64,000 bases of DNA from JABFSM01 sp963762545. Its GTDB lineage: Bacteria > Gemmatimonadota > Gemmatimonadetes > Gemmatimonadales > GWC2-71-9. Numbering within the stretch: the stretch's first letter is position 1; each line of letters begins with the position of its first letter. A model generated the notes under the pieces. It was given only the letters and a program-made list of their open reading frames with translations. It was not told where the DNA came from and did no database searches. This document shows, in pieces, positions 42,738 through 51,369 of the stretch. The DNA lies in the NCBI GenBank assembly GCA_963762545.1, contig CAVXLC010000002.1, forward strand, positions 1,116,001 through 1,180,000. Direction: 5' to 3'. Position numbers and translations under genes: made by a program.

Positions 42738-43916
42738 GTGCTCATGGATCTGACCTCAATGTCGGCTCGGCTGCCGATCAAGGTCCTCGCCGCCCACTAT
42801 CACGGACTGGTGGGAACGCCCTGGATCCGGTGGGCGGACATCCCCCCGGGCATCGGACTGACCGCGAGCCTGACCGACTGGGTTTGTGGAACGCCCCCCG
42901 AGCGATGGTTCACCGCCGTCTGGGGCGGCCGCGATGGCACCTCGCGCCGGTTTCGCGCGGCCACGATCGCCAGCCTCGCGGTCGCGAGGCTCTCTGGAGC
43001 GAGGCTGCCGTGGCCGGAGTACCTGCCGCTCGACCGAGCGGTCGAGATCGCGCGGTTCGCGGAGGCGCTCCTCCGCCGCCACGGCCGCTGCCAGATTCGC
43101 GCCGGCGTGAGCCGGCTCCTCCGCGTCGCACTCGCGTCCAAGCACGAAGGGATCGACCTCACCGGCGCGGTGCTGCATGGTGGCGGCGAGCCGCCCTCGC
43201 CGGCCAAAGTGGCGGGCATCACCTCCACCGGGGGCCGCTTCCTCTCCAGCTATCACTTCACCGAAGCGGGGGCGATCGGACACGGCTGTACCACCTCGGA
43301 CGATCCCAACGACCAGCATTTCATGAAGGATCACCTCGCGATGATCCAGACGCCGAGGACCGTGCCCGGCTTCGAGGTCGAGGTGCCGGCACTGTCATTC
43401 ACCACCCTGCTTCCCACCGCGACCAAGCTGCTCCTCAACGTCGAATCGGACGACTATGCCGTCGTGGAAACCCGGTCCTGCGGATGCCCCTGGGGAGAGC
43501 TCGGCCTGACCGACCATATCAGCGACATCCGGAGTTACGGTAAACTCACCGGAGAGGGCGTCACCCTGGTCGGGAGCGACGTGGAGCGGATCCTCGAGGA
43601 AATCCTCCCCGCCAGATTCGGCGGCTCGCCCCTGGATTACCAGCTGGTCGAGGAGGAAGATCAGCGGGGGTTCACCCGGCTGATTCTCCGGGTCAGTCCC
43701 TCGATCCATCTACCCGATGCGGGCGCTCCCGCCGAGCTCGTGTTCCAGGCGCTGCATGCCGATGGCGCGGGCGGCGCGACTTCCGCGTCGAAGTGGAAGC
43801 AGGCGGGAACCATCGCGATCCGGCGCGAGGTCCCGCGGCCGACCGCCCGCGGCAAGCTGCTCCCGCTGCAGCTTCTCAAGTCGGCGCGCCCGGCCTCCGC
43901 GGGGAGCGAGCGATGA
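42738..43916 (+). CDS. C-terminal fragment of the adenylate-forming enzyme
   Basis: 392 residues from a GTG inside the family homology; the frame carries homology back to about 42661, including TTGGSSGAP. Motifs visible here are HGLVGTPWIRW, YHFTEAGAIGHGC (substrate/adenylate region), SCGCPWGELGLTDHISDIRSYGKLTGEGV and a C-terminal helical domain. If translated alone it would miss the phosphate-binding loop. Confidence 0.65.
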   Translation: MLMDLTSMSARLPIKVLAAHYHGLVGTPWIRWADIPPGIGLTASLTDWVCGTPPERWFTAVWGGRDGTSRRFRAATIASLAVARLSGARLPWPEYLPLDRAVEIARFAEALLRRHGRCQIRAGVSRLLRVALASKHEGIDLTGAVLHGGGEPPSPAKVAGITSTGGRFLSSYHFTEAGAIGHGCTTSDDPNDQHFMKDHLAMIQTPRTVPGFEVEVPALSFTTLLPTATKLLLNVESDDYAVVETRSCGCPWGELGLTDHISDIRSYGKLTGEGVTLVGSDVERILEEILPARFGGSPLDYQLVEEEDQRGFTRLILRVSPSIHLPDAGAPAELVFQALHADGAGGATSASKWKQAGTIAIRREVPRPTARGKLLPLQLLKSARPASAGSER

Positions 43917-44905
43917 AACCCTGCACCCGGCCTTTCCTGGCGCTCGCACTCGTCTTGACGGCGTGTGGCCCGGCCAGTGGGGCCGCGCGCGCTCGGGAGG
44001 ACCGCACCATTCGGGTGGCGATGCATCCCTACCTGAGTTACGCCCCGGTCCTGGTGGCCAACGAGGAAGGCTATTTCACCGACGAGGGGCTCGACGTCCG
44101 GCTGGTCATGCTGGGCCGATCGGACCAGACCCTGGTGGCCATGCTGTCCGGCCAGGTGGATGTGTGGCCCGGAACGATCACCCCGGGGTTCCTCCGCGCC
44201 ATCGCCCTCGGCGGCGGTCTCCGGATCGTTGGCGACAAGGGCTATCTGTCCAGAGAGGGGTGCACCTACGCCGGGATCGTGCTCCGCAAGGGGTTGGCGC
44301 CGGGGAACCAGCCGCCCGGCCTCCGAAACTTCAATCACAATCGCGAGGGAGCGAGTTCATATCTCGCCGGCCTGCTGCTCGCCTCCCGCGGCGTGGATAT
44401 CGAGCGATTGAAGCTGCTCACCATCCCCGCGGAAGCCGTGCCCGAAGCGCTGGCGGACAGCGTCCTGGATGCGTCGAGCTCCGCCGAGCCCTACCTGACG
44501 CGGGCGGCGCAGGCCGGCTCGCTCTGGATTCGTGCCCAAGACGTCGTGCCCGACTACCAGTGGGGGGTGCTGAGCTACGGCGCGCGTCTCCTCACCGAGC
44601 GGCGCGATCTCGGGGTGCGCTTCCTGGCGGCGTACCGTCGCGGAGCGGCCCAGGCGAATCTCGGCAAGACCCCGCACAATCTCGAGGTGCTCTCGCGCGC
44701 CACCGGCATGACGCTCGATGAACTCCGCGCCGCGTGCTGGCCCACGTTCCGGGCGGACGGCCGGATCCGGCTCCAGGACATCCTGGACTACCAGAGCTGG
44801 GCGCACGCCCAGCTCTTGCTCGACACCCTCGCGGCGCCGGGCCAGCTCTATGACTCGAGCTTCGCGGTGGCCAGCGACAGTCTCCTTCGACGCACCAGAA
44901 ACTAG
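43913..44905 (+). CDS. SsuA/TauA/NMT1-like ABC substrate-binding lipoprotein
   Basis: 330 residues, ATGA overlap with the adenylate-forming gene. The signal ends in a lipobox LVLTAC with Cys 18, so it is a lipoprotein. The fold start IRVAMHPYLSYAPVLVANEEGYFTDEGLDVRLVML and the following SDQTLVAMLSGQVDVW match NMT1/SsuA-type binding proteins for sulfonates, nitrate-like anions or thiamine precursors. The ligand is unknown. It presumably delivers to the ATPase and permease encoded at 47052-48665, with the TonB receptor in between. Confidence 0.85.
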   Translation: MKPCTRPFLALALVLTACGPASGAARAREDRTIRVAMHPYLSYAPVLVANEEGYFTDEGLDVRLVMLGRSDQTLVAMLSGQVDVWPGTITPGFLRAIALGGGLRIVGDKGYLSREGCTYAGIVLRKGLAPGNQPPGLRNFNHNREGASSYLAGLLLASRGVDIERLKLLTIPAEAVPEALADSVLDASSSAEPYLTRAAQAGSLWIRAQDVVPDYQWGVLSYGARLLTERRDLGVRFLAAYRRGAAQANLGKTPHNLEVLSRATGMTLDELRAACWPTFRADGRIRLQDILDYQSWAHAQLLLDTLAAPGQLYDSSFAVASDSLLRRTRN

Positions 44906-44913
44906 GGACTGGC

Positions 44914-47052
44914 ATGTCACTGCAACGTGCTTCACGAGCAATGCCCCGGTGGCTGAGCGGTCTCGCCCTCTGCCTGTTCCCTGGCTGGTTGACGGCGCAG
45001 CAGGCGGCCGACTCCGCCACCAAGCCGCTCGCGCCGCGAGCCACCGCCCTTTCCGAGCTCGTCGTCACCGCGACCCGGACCACCCAGCGGATCGGCGAGG
45101 TGCCGGCCAACATCACCGTGCTGACCCGGCGCGATCTCGGCACCTCGGCGGCGCAAACGGTCGCCGCGATGCTGAGTCGCATCCCCGGGTTTGCCGCGAG
45201 AGACTATCAAAGCTCGCTGGTCGCTTCGCCGTCCCGGTCGGCACCCTCGTTTCGTGGTCTGGGCGGTTCCAACGCCGGACGGACCCTGGTGCTCTACGAT
45301 GGCGTCCCCCTCAACGAACCCTTCAGTGGGGCGGTGGATTGGGCGCGGATCCCCCTGGCGCTGGTGGACCGGGTGGAAACGATACGCGGGGGTGGATCGA
45401 TGCTGTGGGGCAGCCGCGCGCTCGGCGGCGTCATCAATATCCTGACCCGGCCGACGGAGTCCACCCGTCTGGACCTCGAGCTCGAAGGGGGCGACCGGTC
45501 CACCTTCCGTGGCTCCGGGGACGTCGCCACCCGCCGAGGGCCGGTCAGCGCCACCCTCGCCGGTTCGGTGGGGGAGTCCGACGGATTCCGGACCATCCGC
45601 CCCGACCAGGCGGGACCGATCGACGTGGCGACGCGGACCTCGCAGCAGACGGTGCTCGGCAAGGTGAGCGTGGACCTAGCCCATTCAGTCCGGGCCTATC
45701 TGGCGGGCAACTACCTCCAGGCAAGGCATCAGGGTCCGACCCCTACCGACAGCGGGCCAGCCACGGTGGGCGAAGTGCGGGGCGGAGTCCAGGTGGTGAC
45801 CCGCCAGGGTGGTGTCTTGGACTTCACCGGCTATGGTAGCCATCGGACTTCGCTGGTCATAGCCACGAATGTCGCCACCGACCGGACCACGGAGGCGGTG
45901 CGCTCGTACAACCGCAGCCCATCGGACGGCTTCGGGACCTCAGTCCAGTGGTCTGAGACCGCCGGCCCCCACGCGCTCACCGTGGGTACCGATTGGAGCC
46001 TGGCCAAGGGCACCGGACGGGAGGACTACGGCTTGTCCCAGGGCGTGATGACCAGACAGCGAGTTTCCGAAGGCCGCCAGATCCTCGGCGGGGTCTTCCT
46101 CCAGGATGGTTGGGGACCCGGCCCGCGCTGGCGGTTACTTGGTGCGCTGCGCGTCGATCTCGTCCGGAATGAGCATGGCCGCCGGCGGGAGCGGGACCTC
46201 ACATCCGGCACGGTGCTGCTCGACACCGCCTATGCAGCACAGGTGGCCACGCGCGTCAGCCTCAACGCCGGGGTCCGTCAGGAGGCCACCCCTTGGCTGG
46301 CCTGGAGGGCAAGCGTCTACCAGGCCTTCCGCGCGGCGACGCTCAGCGAGATGTACCGACCCAACAAGGGCACCGGGCGGGGCAATATCACGGAAGCGAA
46401 TCCAGAGCTCCAACCGGAACGGTTGACCGGCGCCGAGATTGGCGCCGACCTGACGCTCGGCGAGGGACTGCTAGTGCGGCTGGGGGGATTCTGGAACCGC
46501 GTCCTCGATCCCATCGTGGACTTCACGGTCGGCGTCGCCGACCAGAATGGCCAGGTCATCGATCCCTGCGGCGTGCTGCTCAAGGACCAGGTGTGCCGCC
46601 AGCGGCGCAACGTGGAATCCCTTCGGACCGTCGGCCTCGAGACCGAGATCGAATACCACCCTCGCCCCGAGTGGTCACTCTGGGGGAGCTACACCTACAA
46701 TCCCACCCGAGTGACCGCCCACGGGCAGCCCATGGATGGCAAGACGGCCCGGGGCGCCGCCAAGCACGTGGTGACCGCGTTCGTCACCTGGGACCATCCG
46801 CGTCTCCTCGGCGTAACCCTCGAAGGACGCTACGTCGATACCCGGTTCGATGACGATCTCAACTCGCTCAGGCTGGGCGGCTTCGCCGTGGCGGGTTTGC
46901 GGCTCAACCGCCGGCTGTCCCGGCAGTCGTCCGCCTATCTCAAGATCGACAACCTGTTCAACACCCAGTACGAGGTCACCCGGAGCACCACGGGCATCGT
47001 CGAGGTCGGCGGGCCGCGGTGGGTCCTCGCGGGAATCCGGGCCACCTGGTGA
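44914..47052 (+). CDS. TonB-dependent outer-membrane receptor
   Basis: 712 residues with a signal peptide (LSGLALCLFPGWLTAQQ). The plug domain follows LSELVVTATRTTQRIGEVPANI and shows PSFRGLGGSNAGRTLVLYDGVPLNEP and INILTRPTESTRLDLE. The rest is a 22-strand-type barrel, ending KIDNLFNTQYEVTRSTTG and a final aromatic residue (ATW). The size fits vitamin, siderophore or small-ligand receptors rather than SusC. A TonB box is not clear. Encoded between a binding protein and an ATPase, it probably brings the same ligand across the outer membrane. Confidence 0.92.
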   Translation: MSLQRASRAMPRWLSGLALCLFPGWLTAQQAADSATKPLAPRATALSELVVTATRTTQRIGEVPANITVLTRRDLGTSAAQTVAAMLSRIPGFAARDYQSSLVASPSRSAPSFRGLGGSNAGRTLVLYDGVPLNEPFSGAVDWARIPLALVDRVETIRGGGSMLWGSRALGGVINILTRPTESTRLDLELEGGDRSTFRGSGDVATRRGPVSATLAGSVGESDGFRTIRPDQAGPIDVATRTSQQTVLGKVSVDLAHSVRAYLAGNYLQARHQGPTPTDSGPATVGEVRGGVQVVTRQGGVLDFTGYGSHRTSLVIATNVATDRTTEAVRSYNRSPSDGFGTSVQWSETAGPHALTVGTDWSLAKGTGREDYGLSQGVMTRQRVSEGRQILGGVFLQDGWGPGPRWRLLGALRVDLVRNEHGRRRERDLTSGTVLLDTAYAAQVATRVSLNAGVRQEATPWLAWRASVYQAFRAATLSEMYRPNKGTGRGNITEANPELQPERLTGAEIGADLTLGEGLLVRLGGFWNRVLDPIVDFTVGVADQNGQVIDPCGVLLKDQVCRQRRNVESLRTVGLETEIEYHPRPEWSLWGSYTYNPTRVTAHGQPMDGKTARGAAKHVVTAFVTWDHPRLLGVTLEGRYVDTRFDDDLNSLRLGGFAVAGLRLNRRLSRQSSAYLKIDNLFNTQYEVTRSTTGIVEVGGPRWVLAGIRATW

Positions 47053-47882
47053 TGCTCCGGCCGGCGATTCAGCGGTCCGGCGCGCCGGGCGCCGTCCCCA
47101 CCGGCGCGGGGGCCGGATTCTATTGTCGGGACGTCTGCCGCTTCTACGAGAGCGAGCGGGGGGTGGTCACCGCCCTCGATGGGGTTTCGTTCAGTGTCCG
47201 GCCTGCGGAGTTTGTGTGCGTAGTCGGCCCAAGTGGCTGCGGCAAGTCCACGCTGCTTCGAATCATCGCCGGCCTGATCAAACCTTCCTCCGGCCGGGTC
47301 ATGTTCGACGGCGGAGTTCTCGCCGGTCACCTCCGGGGGGGGCTGGTGGTGCAGGAGAACGGCACCTTCCCCTGGATGACGGTGCTGGACAACGTGGCGT
47401 TCGGGCTGGAGATGCTCGGCATCGCCCGCACCGAACGGCGGCAACGGGCCAGTGACTTCCTCGATCGGGTCGGCCTCGGCCAGTTCGCGCGTCACTACCC
47501 CCACGAGCTCTCGGTCGGGATGCGACAACGGGTTGGCATCGGACGCGCCTTCGTGTCCGACGCACCGCTGCTCCTTATGGACGAGCCGTTTGGCTCGCTC
47601 GACGCGCAAACCCGCTGGGTGCTCCAAGCCGAACTGCTCCGGGTCTGGAATGCGGACCGGAAGCTGGTGGTGTTCGTGACCCACGACGTGGAAGAAGCGG
47701 TCCTCCTGGCCGATCGGGTACTGGTCATGACGGGCAGGCCGGGGCGAATCCGTGAGGAAGTCCGGATTCCGCTGGAACGGCCCCGGGACCCGCGCAGCGA
47801 CCACAAACTGGTGAGCGAAATCACCTGGCATATCTGGCGATTACTCGAGGAGGAAGTACGCAGCGGACTTTCCGTGCGCTGA
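47052..47882 (+). CDS. SsuB/TauB-type ABC transporter ATPase
   Basis: 276 residues, ATG sharing a base with the receptor stop. Walker A is GPSGCGKST (59-67), the Q-loop is VVQENGTFPWMTVLDNVAFGL, the signature reads LSVGMRQRVGIGRA (a GGQ to VGM variant), Walker B is LLLMDEPFGSLD and the H-loop is VTHDVEEAVLLADRV. It energises the permease encoded next. The C-terminal region ends SGLSVR. Its TGA overlaps a CTG that may start the permease. Confidence 0.92.
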   Translation: MLRPAIQRSGAPGAVPTGAGAGFYCRDVCRFYESERGVVTALDGVSFSVRPAEFVCVVGPSGCGKSTLLRIIAGLIKPSSGRVMFDGGVLAGHLRGGLVVQENGTFPWMTVLDNVAFGLEMLGIARTERRQRASDFLDRVGLGQFARHYPHELSVGMRQRVGIGRAFVSDAPLLLMDEPFGSLDAQTRWVLQAELLRVWNADRKLVVFVTHDVEEAVLLADRVLVMTGRPGRIREEVRIPLERPRDPRSDHKLVSEITWHIWRLLEEEVRSGLSVR

Positions 47883-48665
47883 TCGCCCGGTCGCCGCTTC
47901 CGGCCCGATGGTCCCCGGGATCACTCGGGGTCATCATCGTGCTGCTCGCCCTCTGGGAGGCTGGCGATCCGGGCGGGCTGGTACTCCGGGCTTTTCTTTC
48001 CGGCTCCGACCGCCATCGCCCGCGCGCTGGGCGACTCCCTCGCCGGCGGGCAGCTGGGGTTGCACCTCTCCGCGACCCTGCTCCGCATCGCGGGGGGACT
48101 GGTGATCGGGGGCGCGGCCGGACTCCTGCTCGGACTGGCGATGGGGAGCTGGCGTGGCGTCCGCACGGTGATCGATCCGATCATTGCCGCGATCCACCCG
48201 ATTCCCAAGCTCGCCCTGTTCCCGCTCCTGATCGTCGTGCTCGGCATCGGGGAGCGCTCCAAGATCGCCGCGGTCGCCGTCGGTGCGTTCTTCCCCATGG
48301 TGCTCAATACGATGGCCGGCGTCCGGACCATCAGTCCGGTGCACCTCGACCTGGCCAGGAACTATGGGGCCTCGACCTGGCAGTTGTTCAGGCGGGTACT
48401 CCTTCCGGGCAGTCTGCCGATGATCCTCACCGGACTCAGGCTCTCCACCAACGTCGCCTTCCATGCGACCATCGGTGTCGAGATGGTGGGCTCCCGGATC
48501 GGACTCGGCTCACTCCTCTGGCTCTCGTGGCAGACCTTTCGCATCGAGCAGCTCTACGCGACCCTGACCGTGATCGCGGTCGTTGGGGTCAGTCTCACCA
48601 TCCTCCTCCGGGAGATCGCCCGCCGAAGCGCTCCCTGGCTCCCCGAGCATCAGGTGGACTCCTGA
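47879..48665 (+). CDS. SsuC/TauC-type ABC permease, frameshifted near its N-terminus
   Basis: The protein-like reading starts at CTG 47879 (CTGA overlap), giving LIARSPLPARWSPGSLGVIIVLLALWE. It then needs removal of one base in TGGGAGG (about 47956-47962) to continue as LAIRAGWYSGLFFPAPTAIARALGDSLAGGQ in the frame that runs to 48665. The body has the permease fold with IVVLGIGERSKIAAVAVGAFFPM and YGASTWQLFRRVLLPGSLP (EAA-type loop for the ATPase). Without the correction only the 48060-48665 part (201 residues from a TTG) is translated, lacking TM1. An assembly error or real damage are both possible. Confidence 0.7.
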
Positions 48666-48687
48666 GCTCCCCAGCCGAAGGGTCCGG

Positions 48688-50538
48688 ATGAAGCTCCATC
48701 CGAGAGGGGAGGGTCCCGGACGGATGACCGGCGCGGTGGTGGCGGAAGGGCCCCGAAACGTCAAGTTTCGCGATGCTTGGCGGGAGTCACGTGAACTCTT
48801 CCACCGGCATCGCGGTCGCCTGGCTATCGGCATGATCCTGATGCTGGTCAGCCGTCTTGCGGGCCTGGTGCTCCCGGCTTGTTCCAAGTACTTCATCGAC
48901 CACATCCTGGTCCCGAAACAGTTCCAGCTTCTGGGTCCGCTCGCCGCTCTGGTCGGTCTTGCCACGTTGGTCCAGGCGGGGAGCGGCCTCGCCGTGTCGC
49001 AGGTCCTGGGAGTGGCGGCCCAGCGCGCCGTCACCGAAATGCGCCGGCGGGTCGAGGCTCACGTCCTCCGCCTCCCGGTCAGCCGGTTCGACTCCACCCA
49101 GACAGGAGTCCTGATCTCGCGGATCATGGCCGATGCCGACGGTCTCCGAAACCTGGTGGGCAGCGGGCTGGTCCAGCTTGTCGGCAGCCTGATCACGGCG
49201 ATGGCCGCGTTGGGGGCGCTGTTCTGGATCAATTGGAAGATCACCGTCGTCATGGTCCTCGTCCTGCTGGCGTTCGGAGGGGCGATGGCGGTGGCGTTTA
49301 CCCGGTTGCGTCCGGTGTTCCGGGAACGAAACCGGCTCACTGCCGCGGTTACCGGCCGGTTGGCCGAGTCGCTGGGCGGAATCCGGATCGTCAAGTCGTA
49401 CGTGGCCGAGCGGCGGGAGGATCTGGTTTTCACGCGTGGCGTGCACGGGATCTTCCGGACCATCGTACGCTCGATTACTGGGTGGTCCCTGGCAGGCGCT
49501 CTGACCACCGTGGTCATCGGCGCCATCGGGATCATCATGATTCTGATGGGTGGCAGTGCCATCCGGGCCCAGGAGGTCAGCCTGGGGGACCTGGCGATGT
49601 ATCTCCTCTTCACCGGCATGGTGGCCGCCCCGCTGATCCAGATTGCCCAGGTGGGCACCCAGGTCGCCGAGGCCTTCGCCGGCCTCGACCGGATCAGGGA
49701 GATCCTGGGCATGCCGACCGAGGATGAAGAGGACCGAACCCGCCGTCCCGTCCCCCCCCTCCGTGGGGAGGTCCGGTTCGAGAAGGTCGACTTCGAGTAC
49801 CTGCCCGGAGTCCCGGTCCTACGGCAGGTGTCGTTCGTGGCGCCGGCGGGCTCGACCACAGCGCTGGTGGGGCCCAGCGGCTCGGGGAAGAGCACGTTAC
49901 TTGGCCTGGTGATGGCGTTCAGCCGCCCGACCCAAGGCCGGATCCTGATCGACGGCATGGACCTGGCAACCCTCCGGCTGCGGGACTACCGCTCCCGGCT
50001 GGGCATGGTGCTCCAGGACAATTTTCTCTTCGACGGCACCATTCTCGAGAACATCCGGTTCTCCCGCCCCGCGGCCACGCGCGAGGAAGCGATGGTCGTG
50101 AGCCGGATCGCCCACTGTGAGGAGTTCATTTCCCGGTTCCCCGACGGCTACGACACCATCGTCGGTGAGCGGGGGGTCAAGCTCTCCGGCGGGCAACGTC
50201 AGCGGGTGGCGATCGCCCGGGCGATCCTGGCCGACCCGGCAATTCTCTTGCTGGACGAGGCGACCTCGAGTCTCGACAGCGAAAGCGAGGCCTTGATCCG
50301 CGATGGCTTGCATGCCCTGAGGCAGGGCCGCACGTCCTTCGTCATCGCCCACCGGCTGTCGACCATCGTCAGCGCCGACCAGATCTTGGTGCTCGAAAAT
50401 GGCCGGATCGTGGAGCACGGCATCCACTCGGAATTGCTGGCGCGGAAGGGGCGGTACCGCCAGCTCTATGACCGGCAATACCAGCTGGAGGAGAATCGTT
50501 ACGTCAATCCCGGCGAGGAGCTGGCCGCCACCATCTAG
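48688..50538 (+). CDS. ABC exporter half-transporter (MsbA-like)
   Basis: 616 residues from the ATG at 48688 (GAAGGG upstream); an ATG at 48724 is an alternative. A six-TM exporter domain spans about 40-335, including SRFDSTQTGVLISRIMADADGLRNLV. It is fused to an ATPase: Walker A GPSGSGKST near 395, signature LSGGQRQRVAIARAI near 499, Walker B AILLLDEATSSLD and H-loop FVIAHRLSTIVSADQI. Substrate unknown; MsbA-like exporters move lipids, lipid-linked sugars or peptides. It lies 22 bases after the permease gene and may export a product of the cluster. Confidence 0.9.
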   Translation: MKLHPRGEGPGRMTGAVVAEGPRNVKFRDAWRESRELFHRHRGRLAIGMILMLVSRLAGLVLPACSKYFIDHILVPKQFQLLGPLAALVGLATLVQAGSGLAVSQVLGVAAQRAVTEMRRRVEAHVLRLPVSRFDSTQTGVLISRIMADADGLRNLVGSGLVQLVGSLITAMAALGALFWINWKITVVMVLVLLAFGGAMAVAFTRLRPVFRERNRLTAAVTGRLAESLGGIRIVKSYVAERREDLVFTRGVHGIFRTIVRSITGWSLAGALTTVVIGAIGIIMILMGGSAIRAQEVSLGDLAMYLLFTGMVAAPLIQIAQVGTQVAEAFAGLDRIREILGMPTEDEEDRTRRPVPPLRGEVRFEKVDFEYLPGVPVLRQVSFVAPAGSTTALVGPSGSGKSTLLGLVMAFSRPTQGRILIDGMDLATLRLRDYRSRLGMVLQDNFLFDGTILENIRFSRPAATREEAMVVSRIAHCEEFISRFPDGYDTIVGERGVKLSGGQRQRVAIARAILADPAILLLDEATSSLDSESEALIRDGLHALRQGRTSFVIAHRLSTIVSADQILVLENGRIVEHGIHSELLARKGRYRQLYDRQYQLEENRYVNPGEELAATI

Positions 50539-50697
50539 CCGGGAGGGCGGGGGAGAAGACCTCGAGGTACCTTCCGGACGCCGGGAGTGAAGCTCGGGCG
50601 CGAGTGAGCGTCACGGCTGCGCTCCTGCGTTCGATACCCCGGAAAATCCTTACCAGGGCCTGGTGGTGGTTCTGGGCCAGCCGGCTTCGGAGGCGAG

Positions 50698-51003
50698 TCA
50701 TCGACTGAGCAGGCGGTTGTATACCTCGCCGATGATCCGCCCGACCCCGTACCCGAAAACGAAACCGTACACCAAGCCGACAAATGCGCCGGCCACGGTC
50801 ACCCGGTAGCCCGGGAAGAAGATCCCGAGCAGCTGGAGGTGGTGGCCGACATTTTCCCCGCCCTTGAGGACCAGGAGGAGGGTCGCCCCGAAGAGGCCGA
50901 GGCCCGCCAGGAGCCCGAAGGCAATACCCCACACTCTCGCATTGAGCCGCAGCACGGCGCTTCGCAGACTGAGCGATTGATCGCGGTCGGTGGTCAGAGT
51001 CAT
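50698..51003 (-). CDS. Small two-TM membrane protein, paralogue of its neighbour
   Basis: 101 residues. Two TM helices: about 30-48 (GLLAGLGLFGATLLLVL) and about 68-90 (VAGAFVGLVYGFVFGYGVG), joined by GHHLQLLGIFFPGYRV. The same LxLLGxFFxGYxV pattern and a following GAxxG helix occur in the protein at 51010-51369, so they are tandem paralogues. No characterised family was recognised. The ATG at 51003 is 6 bases after the neighbour's stop. Confidence 0.65.
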   Translation of the reverse strand: MTLTTDRDQSLSLRSAVLRLNARVWGIAFGLLAGLGLFGATLLLVLKGGENVGHHLQLLGIFFPGYRVTVAGAFVGLVYGFVFGYGVGRIIGEVYNRLLSR

Positions 51004-51009
51004 CTCCAG

Positions 51010-51369
51010 TCAGATGTGATCGAGGAAGTCTCGCGTCTGCTCCAGTTCCGCGCGGGAGCGGCCGACGAACAGCATCGCGGCGAGAACCAGGTTTCTCGTG
51101 AAGGCCAGGAACCACCCCATGACGAACCCGGCGATCCAGGCCTGGCCCGCCCCAATCAATGCTCCCGGCCAGGACACCGAATATCCGATGAAGAACTGGC
51201 CCAGGAGGCCGAGCTTGAAGCCGGGATGGGGATCGCGGATCAGGTAGACCGCCGTCGCCAGGAAGGTCACCAGGGCGGCCGCCGTGCCGGTGGCGACGCC
51301 AAAAGCCCGCTTGTGCAGCAGGGCGAATCCGATGGCGGGCAGGTTCGGCGTCTCGGGTAACTCGGTCAC
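51010..51369 (-). CDS. Small two-TM membrane protein, paralogue of its neighbour
   Basis: 119 residues from a GTG that overlaps the stop of the GT2 gene (GTGA). TM helices about 25-45 (ATGTAAALVTFLATAVYLI) and about 65-95 (WPGALIGAGQAWIAGFVMGWFLAF), with GLLGQFFIGYSV between them. The C-terminus is charged and probably cytosolic (GRSRAELEQTRDFLDHI). Coupling to the glycosyltransferase suggests a role in the same surface-carbohydrate pathway, by inference only. Confidence 0.65.
   Translation of the reverse strand: MTELPETPNLPAIGFALLHKRAFGVATGTAAALVTFLATAVYLIRDPHPGFKLGLLGQFFIGYSVSWPGALIGAGQAWIAGFVMGWFLAFTRNLVLAAMLFVGRSRAELEQTRDFLDHI

Larger units (their letters stand above)
42290..43916 (+). 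pseudogene. F390-synthetase/PaaK-like adenylate-forming enzyme with two frame breaks
   Basis: Three successive frames join to give one protein of about 540 residues. Frame one (42290-about 42586) reads ...REREANFLASVEHGVFAN and LDLAGCEFGDLVRSVRDHG. Frame two (about 42588-42660) reads GVYVSFEEFKGRKPIVRGG. Frame three (from about 42661) reads ADDFDNRHFRKYFAV, then the AMP-binding loop TTGGSSGAPRRV, and continues to 43916. Each break is repaired by adding one base: a G near 42587 and a G near 42660. These enzymes activate carboxylic acids with ATP; the substrate is unknown. The gene is either decayed or mis-assembled. It overlaps the next gene by ATGA. Confidence 0.75.

Noticed and set aside
48060..48665. 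Complete permease starting at TTG 48060
   Set aside because: Family-like sequence continues upstream in two joined frames and the first TM helix would be missing, so this start is probably an artefact of the frame break.
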